Below, one piece after another: positions 1 to 8,752 of a stretch of DNA of 64,000 nt (its first letter is position 1; every line of letters starts with the position of its first letter). The DNA is from Trissonchulus latispiculum (Eukaryota; Nematoda; Enoplea; Enoplida; Ironidae): NCBI GenBank assembly GCA_030248195.1, contig JASAND010030344.1:1-64000 (forward strand), written 5' to 3'. The notes beneath the pieces are model-generated. The model saw only the letters and a list, made by a program, of their open reading frames with translations, was not told the DNA's origin and did not search any database. Made by a program: the position numbers and the translations under genes.

Positions 1-45
1 GTGTACTTCGTTCAGTTACGTATTGCTGTCGTTGGGGGTCAGGTG

Positions 46-655
46 GTCCAAAATAAAATTTTTCAAAAGTGGTCAAATTTGGTACCAAATGAAAGCCCTA
101 AGTGAGCTGAGCAACTTTTGTCATAGAATTGCATGCTCAAAGTGGCTGTAGAGTGCTGTGGTGGGGTGGGGTGGGGACTTAGGCGATTTTCGGTCAAAAA
201 TGAAATTTTTCAAAAGTGGTAAAATTTGGTACCAAATGAAAGCCCTAAGTGAGCTGAGCAACTTTTGTCATAGAATTGCATGCTCAAAGTGGCTGTAGAG
301 TGCTGTGGTGGGGTGGGGTGGGGACTTAGGCGATTTTCGGTCAAAAATGAAATTTTTCAAAAGCGGTCAAATTTGGTATCAAATGAAAGCCCTAAGTGAG
401 CTGAGCAACTTTTGTCATAGAATTGCATGCTCAAAGTGGCTGTAGAGTGCTGTGGTGGGTGGGGAGACTTAAGCGATTTTCGGTCAAAAATGAAATTTTT
501 CAATAGTGGTCAAATTTGGTACCAAATGAAAGCCCTAAGTGAGCTGAGCAACTTTTGTCATAGAATTGCATGCTCATAGTGGCTGTAGAGTGCTGTGGTT
601 CGGTGGGGTGTGGGACATAAGCGATTTTGAGTCAAATATGAAATTTTCCAATAGT
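46..655 (+). repeat. 147-bp tandem repeat array, four units
   Basis: Four head-to-tail units share the run GAGCTGAGCAACTTTTGTC, starting at 104, 251, 398 and 541, so the periods are 147, 147 and 143 bp. Each unit also carries a GTGGGG-rich stretch and an AAATGAAATTTTTCAA stretch. The same array occurs in opposite orientation at 61243-61940. No convincing coding potential; a short open frame starting in the last unit is a repeat shadow. Confidence 0.9.
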
Positions 656-747
656 GTCAAAATAGTATATATCTGCTTGCGCGTGGTGTTCGGAAATATA
701 TTATGTTGGTTCTTTTTTGCGCATACATATGTAAAAGAATGGAAAAC

Positions 748-1504
748 AAGATCCAAAAATGCTCCTTCGTCGCATGTAAAATACATATGAGTACTCTCAG
801 GCAGGTTGTACAAACACGGAAACTAGCCTGTAAAATGCATATGAGTGGCGTTGAGGTTGTAAATTCAGGAAAACAAGTTGCAACGGCTTAACATATGAGC
901 CTGTCCTACAACGAGGCTCATATTGGCGTCACAGTGCAGTCTTCTTAAAGATCATCAGGCCATCATATTAAAGAAAAAACGAATGAATAGAAATAATATG
1001 TTAACATTGTGGCCTGAAAGAAATGGACTGAACGAAGTGAACTGCGACACCTCAAGTTGAACTGTACATGCAAGCTGATGTTTCCCGAAACACCATGGCA
1101 CCTACTATTTCCGGAAGCACTATAGTACACCTACTGTATTCTCGGAACACTATGACACACTACTCTCACATACGTAATGCTTTCCCCACTTGGCTCTGAG
1201 TCAGAGCGCAGAGTGGCATGCCGTATGTGTAAAGATGTGTAAAGGACAATTTTGTAATGAAAAGCTTTACGTGCTAATTATGAAGGTCAAATATCGACAA
1301 ATTATATTATGGGTTATGACATACGCCAATATGAGCCTCGTTGTAGGACAGGCTCATATGTTAAGCCGTTGCAACTTGTTTTCCTGAATTTACAACCTCA
1401 ACGCCACTCATATGCATTTTACAGGCTAGTTTCCGTGTTTGTACAACCTGCCTGAGAGTACTCATATGTATTTTACATGCGACGAAGGAGCATTTTTGGA
1501 TCTT
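748..1504. mobile_element. Foldback element with perfect 182-bp inverted repeats
   Basis: By reading, the arm 748-929 is the exact reverse complement of 1323-1504, with a 393-bp unique spacer. Each arm begins AAGATCCAAAAATGCTCC and contains two near copies of TGTAAAATRCATATGAGT. The arms give the same short peptide in opposite strands, which is a mirror effect and not a gene. No transposase is present, so this is a non-autonomous foldback or MITE-like element. Perfect arm identity implies a recent origin or gene conversion between arms. I found no clear target duplication. Confidence 0.9.
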
Positions 1505-1665
1505 TTTAAAATGGGGTTTTCCCCGCTTGACTATATATATTTCCTTGTAAGAACGCCAAGTGTTTACCTGCCTGTCCACTTTTTAATAATTGTTTTATAA
1601 TTGTTTTTGTTGGTATATATGTTTGTTTTCTTAGGGTGATGATGACGATATAGAGTCACTGTGTG

Positions 1666-2029
1666 CAGGGGCGCACTTAAGGGGGTGGGCGGGGGGGGGG
1701 GGGGGGCCGCCCCCGAAACCAGATGTAAAAGAAAAATTTTATTGTCCGCCGCAGCGCGGACATAAAATTTCAAAAATTTTCGCGCGAAATCAACTTTATT
1801 TTTGCTTAATTTACCCTTATTTTGGCGTTTTAAACCTTTCAATAGAAACTTTTTAAGATTTTCAAAAATTTTCGCGCCCCCGGCGCGAAATTTAATGAAT
1901 TTTTGCTTAATTTACGCTTATATAGTTTTGCTTTTCAAACCCAATTTTCAAAAATTTTGCTTAGCCCCCCAGACCCCAAATTTTTGTGAGGTCCGCCCCC
2001 CGCGAAAAAATTTTCTATGTGCGCCACTG
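1666..2029. mobile_element. hAT-type MITE with 8-bp target duplication
   Basis: The left end CAGGGGCGCACTTA and the right end TATGTGCGCCACTG form imperfect terminal inverted repeats. The element is flanked on both sides by ACTGTGTG (1658-1665 and 2030-2037). An 8-bp target duplication with CAG...CTG ends is the usual hAT signature. The interior is G/C homopolymer runs and AAAATTTT-rich sequence with no transposase. Confidence 0.85.
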
Positions 2030-2301
2030 ACTGTGTGTATATATCTGTAGAATGATAGGATATAGATGATGGGAGTCCGTCCTGCAGTCGTGTTTTTCCT
2101 GGGTTCCTGCGTCCTCTCGGGCGGAACAATCTATGCTGTTCATTACACTCAGAATAAGGACAGAGCCCGATTGCGTCAAGGTGTGTATATCGTTTAAAAT
2201 ATATGTTAGTAACTAGTAACCTTGCTAATTTTGCCTAAAGGGTGGGTAACTAGAACATATCCTGGATTTTAAACGAAACCGGAGTCCAACTCTGAAAGGG
2301 T

Positions 2302-2460
2302 GTGCCGTGACGGCCGAGTGGTTAGGGCGTTCGACTTTGGATCCGATATATAGTCCGAGGATCGAATCCCCGCTGCCACAGCTTTCACAAATCCCCTTGA
2401 GCAAGGGACTAAGCGCATATCGGGTCGCTGTGGGCTCTAGCAAACCCAGCTATCCATCAT
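2302..2460 (+). mobile_element. tRNA-derived SINE, copy 1
   Basis: The head has pol III promoter-like boxes: an A box around CGGCCGAGTGGTTAGGGC and a B box around GGATCGAATCCCC. It is followed by a non-tRNA body containing TCACAAATCCCCTTGAG and GGGACTAAGC. The copy at 62861-63010 matches across head and body, which supports a SINE and not a tRNA gene. The head resembles a class II (Ser/Leu-like) tRNA but does not fold cleanly. Confidence 0.8.
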
Positions 2461-2785
2461 GGGCAAGGTTTCTCTTCACAGGGTGTACCAGAAATTATTT
2501 TGCGCGATTCCCCTGCGCGCAAGGGGGGCGCGGGCGGCGTGTATAGGAGAGGGTGGTAAAATATATAGCAGCGATCGCAACATTTTCAAATTATAATATT
2601 CGCAAATGTGCAGCCTCGTCTTAGATTTCCCTTGCGAAGCTCTCTAGAACGTCCACATTTTTGCAGAAATAAAGTATTCGTTAATCTAATTTAATTTTTC
2701 TGAATAAGTTCATGCCTACTTTTGACATATTGAACAGCGCGGGCCCACTGATTTTGCTTGCGCATTTGCGGTCCCCACAGAAAGC

Positions 2786-2850
2786 AGGGTGTACCTAGTA
2801 CACCCTCAGTACACCCCTTGCGGGTACACAATCAGTACACCCCTTTCGCA
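2786..2850. repeat. GTACACCC-word cluster
   Basis: GTACACCC or its complement occurs five times in about 65 bp (GGGTGTACC, AGTACACCC twice, GGGTACAC, AGTACACCCC), in both orientations. A related GGGTGTACC lies near 2480. No gene is visible between the SINE and this cluster. Confidence 0.6.
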
Positions 2851-2883
2851 AGTATGCTATCCAGCCTTAATTGGTCAATAAAT

Positions 2884-4005
2884 GGGTAGTTTTTTTTGAA
2901 AATCGGACCTTGAAAAAATTTTGCGTATTTCTGTTTTCAAGTGCGTATTTTTATTTTCGACTGCGTAAAATTACAAAAATCGCTTCTCAACGTTATAAAC
3001 GCTATAAACGCATTTACCGTCGAATTAATTCGTTTTTAAGAGTTTTTAAACAACCTTAAGGTTCTTAGCTTCATTTTACCGATTGAACTATGGTGTAAAA
3101 GTATGAATATTTGATGCGAAATAGATACGCAGGGGGTCTGGGGGGCGCAGCCCCCCAGAAGTTGAAGAAAATTTTAAATTTCGGATTAAATTTGCTCTTA
3201 AAACTTTGAATTGTTTGCCTGGAGCAATTTAATACTAAAGTTAATTGTTGGTTAGACAAATAGAGTTAACGAATAGAAGAAATAGAGATTTTAGTTTACT
3301 ATGTCAAATCAAAATAGAAACAAAAACAACGCATGTATTATATATATTTAACTGGGCTTATTCTACTGGGGGGGGGGGGCGGGGGGCCCCCATAAACATC
3401 CTTCCCCCCCCAAAAATTCGTCCCCCATAAAACCCCCCCCCCCCCCAAAAAAAGTGGGTGCCCCTTTTGAATACCATCTTTTGCCCTGAAAAAATCGCTC
3501 AGAAGGCCAAATTTTCAAAAATTTTCCGGCTTTGCCGGAGATTTTTAGTAGATTTTTGCCTATTTAAGCACTAAATCCGCTTATTTTTGGCGATTGCTAT
3601 AAAAATAGCGCAATTTTTAGCATGTTTTTAGAAAAATTTAGAAAAATTTTCGCCCCCCCCCAAAATGACTCGCCCCCCGAGGCCCCCTCCCCAAAGAGCC
3701 CCCCCCAAGAAAAAATCCCTAGAATAAGCCCAGATACGTGTGCTTAGAAGCAACTGCAGACGGAAGGATCAAAGAAGCGATGAGTAACTGGGGGGGGGGT
3801 CTGGGGGACGGAGCCCCCCAGAAGAAGCCAGAGCCCAAACTTGGTTGGATTGTCTCAAGAAATTAATTTAGAGCACTCTGGAAATTCTTGCTACCGAATT
3901 TTTCGGCTGCGTATTTTGGTGCGTATTTTTGTTTTTGACTGCGTATTTTTAAGCTCGACTGCGTAAATACGCAGTATTTTACGCAAAAAAAACCGTGGGT
4001 ACCAC
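2884..4005. mobile_element. Probable TIR element with GCGTATTT subterminal arrays, interrupted by a MITE
   Basis: The left end has a run of eight T followed by G, then GCGTATTTCTG, GCGTATTTTTA and CTGCGTAAAA. The right end has the mirrored layout, with four GCGTATTTT words and then ACGCAAAAAAAACC. Two C/G hairpins of the type GGGTCTGGGGG...CCCCCCAGA lie near 3130 and 3795. The MITE 3352-3733 is nested inside. Boundaries are approximate and I saw no target duplication. Confidence 0.45.
3352..3733. mobile_element. C-rich MITE of the CTGGGC...GCCCAG family
   Basis: The 14-bp terminal inverted repeats CTGGGCTTATTCTA and TAGAATAAGCCCAG are exact. The interior has long G runs at the left and C runs at the right. 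A hairpin TCCGGCTTTGCCGGA sits at 3525-3539, close to the centre. No 5-bp target duplication is visible at this copy (TTTAA versus ATACG). Confidence 0.75.
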
Positions 4006-4015
4006 AAATGGTTCC

Positions 4016-4128
4016 CCTACATTTCGTATGCTGACATTTCGTTTACTGACATTTTTCGTATAATGACACTTCGTATACAGACATTACGTATATTTTTTCG
4101 TATACTTACATTTCATACACACAAAAAT
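4016..4128 (+). repeat. Degenerate minisatellite, word TGACATTTCGTATA
   Basis: About seven imperfect head-to-tail copies of a 15-18 bp unit related to TGACATTTCGTATA, followed by AT-rich sequence. No coding signal. Confidence 0.75.
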
Positions 4129-4170
4129 TGAAAAATTATAAATTATAAAATTATAATAAATTAAATTATA

Positions 4171-4594
4171 AAAAACCCACTCTCCTATGCGGGAAAAAAC
4201 CCAGTCCCAATGTGGGCTGCGCGGTTTGGGCCTTTAAAAAATTTCACAAATTTTTAAAAAATTTCGCCTGCGGCGCTTTCTTTTTTAATTTTTAAAAAAT
4301 TTTTGCATTTTCGAAATAAGCAGGTCCGAAAACCTACCCTACCACGTTTCAACTCAATCAGTCAAATTGTGCTTCTTTGGTACTTCTTCGGAGCTGTGGG
4401 GGGGATAATGGGAAAGACCCTAGATCTTTCCAGTAGTTCGGGGTGGCCCAGCAAAGTTTGGCACTTGGACGGACCAAAATTTTCAAAAATTTCAAAGTCC
4501 CAAAATTTGCAAGGAAGCAGCGGGCTCTACAATAATACACACTTCAAGTGGGAGTGGGGTTTTCCCCGCATATGCGAGTAGGTTTTTCCCGCTT
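4171..4594. mobile_element. MITE with CCCACT...GCGGGAAAAACC ends
   Basis: The left end reads AAAACCCACTCTCCTATGCG then GGAAAAAACCC. The right end is its approximate reverse complement (GGGTTTTCCCCGCATATGCG, then AGGTTTTTCCC). The stretch 4420-4520 (GACCCTAGATCTTTCCAG and GGCACTTGGACGGACC) recurs in reverse complement at 37480-37590, so at least two family members lie in the window. Confidence 0.65.
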
Positions 4595-4859
4595 GATCTG
4601 TTGAGTGACAGATTTTTGATAATTTTTGAATTCAGAAATTTAGAAAATCGATCATTTTTCGATCACGAAAACTGCTCTTTCCACATTCTCACCTTTGCAC
4701 GAATGATTCACTAAAAGATACAGATACTTCTTTATGGATATCTGCACGGTTATTATACTTCAGGAGGGCATTCTTTTGTATCATAGCAATGATCATATGA
4801 TGAAATGGACCTTAATGCTTTTGCTTAGATTGTACACGTCATGTTTGCTGTTTTTTCAG

Positions 4860-4978
4860 GTATCGTTCGGGACCTTAATCTTCAGCAGAGAGAAAATCTT
4901 GCCATGTTGGAGTATCAGCGAGAATTGGAATCTGCCCTCTTGAAGGGACAGAAGGAAGACAAAATTGAAGATTCATAA
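4860..4978 (+). CDS. Terminal coding exon of an unidentified protein (38 codons)
   Basis: A strong acceptor (TTTGCTGTTTTTTCAG) is followed by an open frame that ends in TAA at 4976-4978. The predicted peptide begins IVRDLNLQQRENLAM and continues with LEYQRELESALLK. It is strongly charged and amphipathic, as in the C-terminal end of a coiled coil. The codons look like coding sequence, unlike the AT-rich surroundings. I do not recognise the family. No canonical AATAAA was seen close downstream. Earlier exons would lie upstream but I cannot find them through the repeats. It could be a retained pseudo-exon. Confidence 0.5.
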
Positions 4979-5149
4979 AAGAATAACCCTTATACGTTGA
5001 AGTTAAACAACTGTTAATATTGTATTGATGTGTGTCCTTTTTCGTGTAATTTGTTTTTAAATGCAGTAAACACAATATCTAATATTTATGTGCTTATGTG
5101 CAAAAAGTATATATGTCATCTTGAATTGTGAAACTCATGATAAGACTTG

Positions 5150-6170
5150 TTTATTTCAGTTTTCCTGGAACGGTCATACGCCCCTACCTGCAGAAAAATA
5201 CTACTAGACGTATGTATCCTATCTGCATCTAAGGGAATTACTCTTCAGATTGACGTATGTATCCTATCTGCATCTAAGGGAATTACTCTTCAGATTCGAA
5301 GTTTTGGCAAAAATAAAATTTTATTACTGGTGCGAGCTATAAGGCTGTGATTTGGCATAAAAGGGGGCCCTATAGGGGAGTAGTAATTTGTTGCAAATGG
5401 CAAAAAAATCCTGCTGTCTGAAAAAATTTTTTGTCAATTTTAATCTTCAAAGATTGTCAAAAACGCCTTTTGAACAATGGTACCCCAGAAATCGAAAAAA
5501 ATCAGTTTTTTGAAATTAAAAGTTTTCAAGATATTTGAACTCAGCGAGGTCGAAAACACCTCACAGGTCTAAAAGATTTCAGCTCGATTAGTAAAGGTCT
5601 GCGACTTCTATGGCTGCAGAAAGACTACACAGGATCCGACACTGAAAATGGCGGTTTCGGCAATTTTTGAAGATTAAAGTTGACATAAGAAATTGTTCAC
5701 GCGGCAGAATTTCTTGCCATTTGGTACAAATGAGTACTCCTGTAGTTCCTCCTTTCATGCCAATTTGCAGCCTTATAGCTCGCACCTGCAATAAAATTTT
5801 CCTTTCGCTATCCAAAAAAAATTTAAATTTTTGCCGAAACTTCAACCTTGAAGAGTAATTCCCTTAGATGCAGATAAGATACAGAAGTCTAGTATTTTTC
5901 TGCAGGTACGGCCATATGTGCCAAACCATATTGGCCAATGGCAGCTGAAGCTTGGGCCTAGCAGTCAGTAGAAATTTTTAATTAATTATGTTGGTAGTTG
6001 TGAAAAAAGGGGGTCGGGCACATAATCGCGATGGCTACACATGGCTGGACAGGAAGGCAGCTAAGGTCTCGGTATCCGATATTTTTCGACCACACCCATG
6101 CTCTATATCTTCGCCAAAAAGTAGTCCAATCGGGCAAAGTCTGGGCAAGTTGATTTATGTAGCCCCCCCC
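5150..6170. mobile_element. Palindromic element, family P, with one-sided tail
   Basis: The left arm (about 5165-5480) and right arm (about 5640-5930) are imperfect inverted copies: CTGCAGAAAAATACTACTAG versus CTAGTATTTTTCTGCAG, and AAGGGAATTACTCTTCA versus TGAAGAGTAATTCCCTT. The right arm continues into a tail (5985-6165) with GTTGTGAAAAAAGGGGGTCG, GGTATCCGATATTTTT and CACCCATGCTCTATATCT. The tail recurs at 8575-8745, 49760-49935 and 57950-58140. No transposase is present. Confidence 0.75.
5207..5296 (+). repeat. Perfect 45-bp tandem duplication
   Basis: Two identical 45-bp units, 5207-5251 and 5252-5296, start GACGTATGTATCCTATCTGC. The opposite arm of the family P element has only one copy, so the duplication arose within this left arm. 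Confidence 0.95.
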
Positions 6171-6174
6171 TTAA

Positions 6175-6556
6175 CTGGCTTTTTCATAGGCAAAAATTTC
6201 TGGGGGGATCCCCCAGGTCTGGAGGGGGGGGGGGGAGCACAGATTTCTGGGGGGAGGGGGCGAAAATTTTTCAAAAAAGCTTAAAAATAGCTATTTTCTG
6301 CTGCTGAGCTAAAAAATGTCTAAAGAATTTTAGTCTAATTTTAAGCTTGAAATAGCTAAAATAGCTAAAAAAGACCTAGAAGTCCGGCGAAGCCGGAAAA
6401 TTTTTTGAAAATTTACCCTAAAAACCTTATTTTTCCGGGCACTTTAGGGTCGGGAGAGGGTTCTGCGGGCGGGAAGGCCCGAATCCTGGGGGGGCGACCC
6501 AAGTCTGGGGGGAACCGATTTCGGGGGGGTCCACCCCCCCTGTAGCAAAACGCCAG
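6175..6556. mobile_element. C-rich MITE of the CTGG family with perfect 5-bp target duplication
   Basis: Ends CTGGCTTTTTCATA and TAGCAAAACGCCAG are flanked by CTTAA on both sides (6170-6174 and 6557-6561). A central hairpin TCCGGCGAAGCCGGA lies at 6383-6397, next to the geometric centre. G-rich and C-rich blocks occupy the ends. It is inserted next to the tail of the family P element. This is the clearest member of the family in the window. Confidence 0.85.
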
Positions 6557-6561
6557 CTTAA

Positions 6562-7392
6562 GGGATTTCACTGAATCCCGTGTCACTTTCAGGAAAACTG
6601 GAATTGTTGGTTTTCTGTATATTTCATCAAATGTGTTGGTTGTAAATTTGTTAGTTATGAAAAATTAACTAAAAACGTTGTAGCGTCGTTTGTCCATGCA
6701 ACGAATATATATACTCAAAAAGTAATGCTTTTTGGCTTAGTTTTTGCGAAAAGTCCACCCCCCCCCCCCTGAAAAATACTGAACAGCGTTTTCCTAAAGA
6801 AGCTTATATCCTCAGAAGAACTTCGGTCCGGGTTTCAGATATACCCATATCAGCTTATTTTAGCTGTCTAGTTGGCTGTGCACATTTTAGTAAAGTAAGA
6901 CAGTAATCTCTGAAGGAAGGGCTTCTTTGACTAAAACCAGCATCGGTGGAGGTGGAACCCAAGATCTTTCGCCAACGTTCTACAAATTGACCCACTGTGG
7001 CCTCTATAGAAACAAGCTGAGGTAAAAGTAGGACCCCCGGAGACTTCTCCTACCCTTGTCAGGGTTTAGGGTGTCTGTGCTCATCCCCGGATACACAGCC
7101 CTTGATCCAAGAGTGTCACCTTCACCGTCACAAGCTGAAGCTTAAATACGAACTCACACTATTGTGACAGTTTCTACAATATGTTTTATCTTGCCATATT
7201 GCCACTGAGTGCAGTTGGACGGCCGGTTTTTCTGGCCGACTGGAACCTGGTGGATATCGGAAACCGGATTGACAGCCGACGCTGGTACACAGCCATTGTC
7301 TAAAAAGAGAGGAGTACATAAATTATAGAAATGAAATTTGCACTACTGTGTAGTGTTGTTTCAGCAGCTGTGAAATGAAGCGATTCTTTTCG
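6562..7392. other. Gene-free stretch with one degenerate tRNA-like SINE head
   Basis: No convincing open frame is seen. On the minus strand, 6950-7005 looks like a decayed tRNA-derived head: an A-box-like GTGGGTCAATTTGTAGAAC and a B-box-like TGGGTTCCACC. The rest holds a short C run (6758-6770) and unremarkable AT-rich sequence. Confidence 0.4.
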
Positions 7393-8154
7393 GAGGTGAC
7401 TAAAACCAGGATCGGGATCAGGATCAGGATCCATTTCAGGATCAGGATCGGATGACTAAAAACAGGATCCATTTCAGGATCGGCTTATAACTTCAGGATC
7501 TGCTTCAGGATCGGCTTATAAGTTCAGGATTCGACTTAGGGGCGGATCCTGAGTTCAGGATCGGGTGTCTAAAAACAGGATCCATTTCAGGATCGGCTTG
7601 TAACTTCAGGATCAGCTTCAGGTTCAGGGTCGGCTTATAATTTCAGGATTCGACTTAGGGGCGTATCCTGAGTTCAGGATCGGGCGTCTAAAACAGGATC
7701 AGCTTCAGGATCGGCCCCTAAGTCGAATCCTGAACTTATAAGCCGATCCTGAAGCTGATCCTGAAGTTATAAGCCGATCCTGAAATGGATCCTGTTTTCA
7801 GACACCTGATCCTGAACTCAGGATCCGCCCCTAAGCCGAATCCTGAACTTATAAGCCGATCCTGAAGCAGATCCTGAAGTTACAAACCGATCCTGAAATG
7901 GATCCTGTTTTTAGACACCCGATCCTGAACCCAGGGTCCACCTCTAAGTCGAATCCTGAACTTATAAGCCGATCCTGAAGCAGATCCTGAAGTTACAAGC
8001 GGATCCTGAAATGGATCCTGTTTTTAGACACCCGATCCTGAACTCAGGATCCGCCCCTAAGTCGAATCCTGAAGTTTTCAGCCGATCCTGAAATGGATCC
8101 TGTTTTTAGTCACCCGATCCTGATCCTGACCCCGATCCTGGCTTTAGTCACCTC
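7393..8154. mobile_element. AGGATC-word foldback element
   Basis: Terminal inverted repeats GAGGTGACTAAAACCAGGAT and its near complement (CCTGGCTTTAGTCACCTC) bound a 760-bp region. The left half is a tandem array in which CAGGATC recurs every 10-25 bp, in higher-order units of about 125 bp. The right half is the same array in reverse complement (GATCCTG). The centre is near 7710. GATC sites are therefore extremely dense. No coding capacity. Confidence 0.85.
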
Positions 8155-8157
8155 TCC

Positions 8158-8317
8158 CGTATCCAGGGGAGGGGTTTAAGCGGTTGAAACCCCCTCCCTT
8201 TGGGTTAAATTTTATCAATATTCCATTTCAAAACGTGCAAATTTTTGTCAAAATCCCCTCATTTTCAATAAGTTTTAGTCAACCCCCCTCCTTTTCCAAA
8301 TCCTGGATACGCCCCTG
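8158..8317. mobile_element. Short hAT-type MITE fragment (GTATCCAGG...CCTGGATACGCCCCTG)
   Basis: The right end CCTGGATACGCCCCTG matches the CAGGGGCGTATCCAGG end of the element at 37675-38182. The left end (CCGTATCCAGGGG) is degraded and abuts the foldback element at 7393-8154. A C-rich, AAAATTTT-type interior fits the same family. Confidence 0.55.
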
Positions 8318-8324
8318 CACCTAT

Positions 8325-8745
8325 AATAGTGACTCTGTATATGCCAAATACAGAGTTGTAGCTTGCACCATAAATAAACTTTTTTCGTTAGCAAAATGTA
8401 TTTAAATTTTTGCCGAAATTTCAAATTTGAAGAGTAATTTTTCCGTAGATACAGATAATATACTGACGAGTAGTTTTTTCTGCAGATTGGGGCACATGTG
8501 CCAAATCACCTTGGCAAATGGCAAGCTTGAAGCTAACGTTTTGAAGCCAGCAGAGATTTTTATTTACGTACTTATGTTGGTGTTGTGAAAGGGGGGGGGT
8601 CGGGCACATAAGCGCGACGGCCGCACATGACTGGAAGGCAATTAAGATCTCAGTACCCGATATTTTTGACAACACCCATGAACTATATCTTTGCCAAAAA
8701 GTAGGCCAATCGAACAAAGTCGGTGCAAATTGATTTTTATAGCCC
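8325..8745 (+). mobile_element. Half copy of palindromic family P with tail
   Basis: This matches only the right arm and tail of the element at 5150-6170: a TTGCCGAAATTTCAAATTTG segment, TTTTTTCTGCAG, then the tail with TCGGGCACATAAGCGC and CACCCATGAACTATATCT. No left arm is present. The 176-bp array begins immediately after it. Confidence 0.7.
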
Positions 8746-8752
8746 CCCGTAA

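Noticed and set aside
748..1580. Identical short peptides encoded on opposite strands at 703-891 and 1361-1579
   Set aside because: They come from the perfect inverted repeat, each arm read in its own direction; no start context or domain.
7393..8154. CRISPR-like regular repeats
   Set aside because: Repeats are short words without unique spacers, they invert at the centre, and the context is animal DNA.
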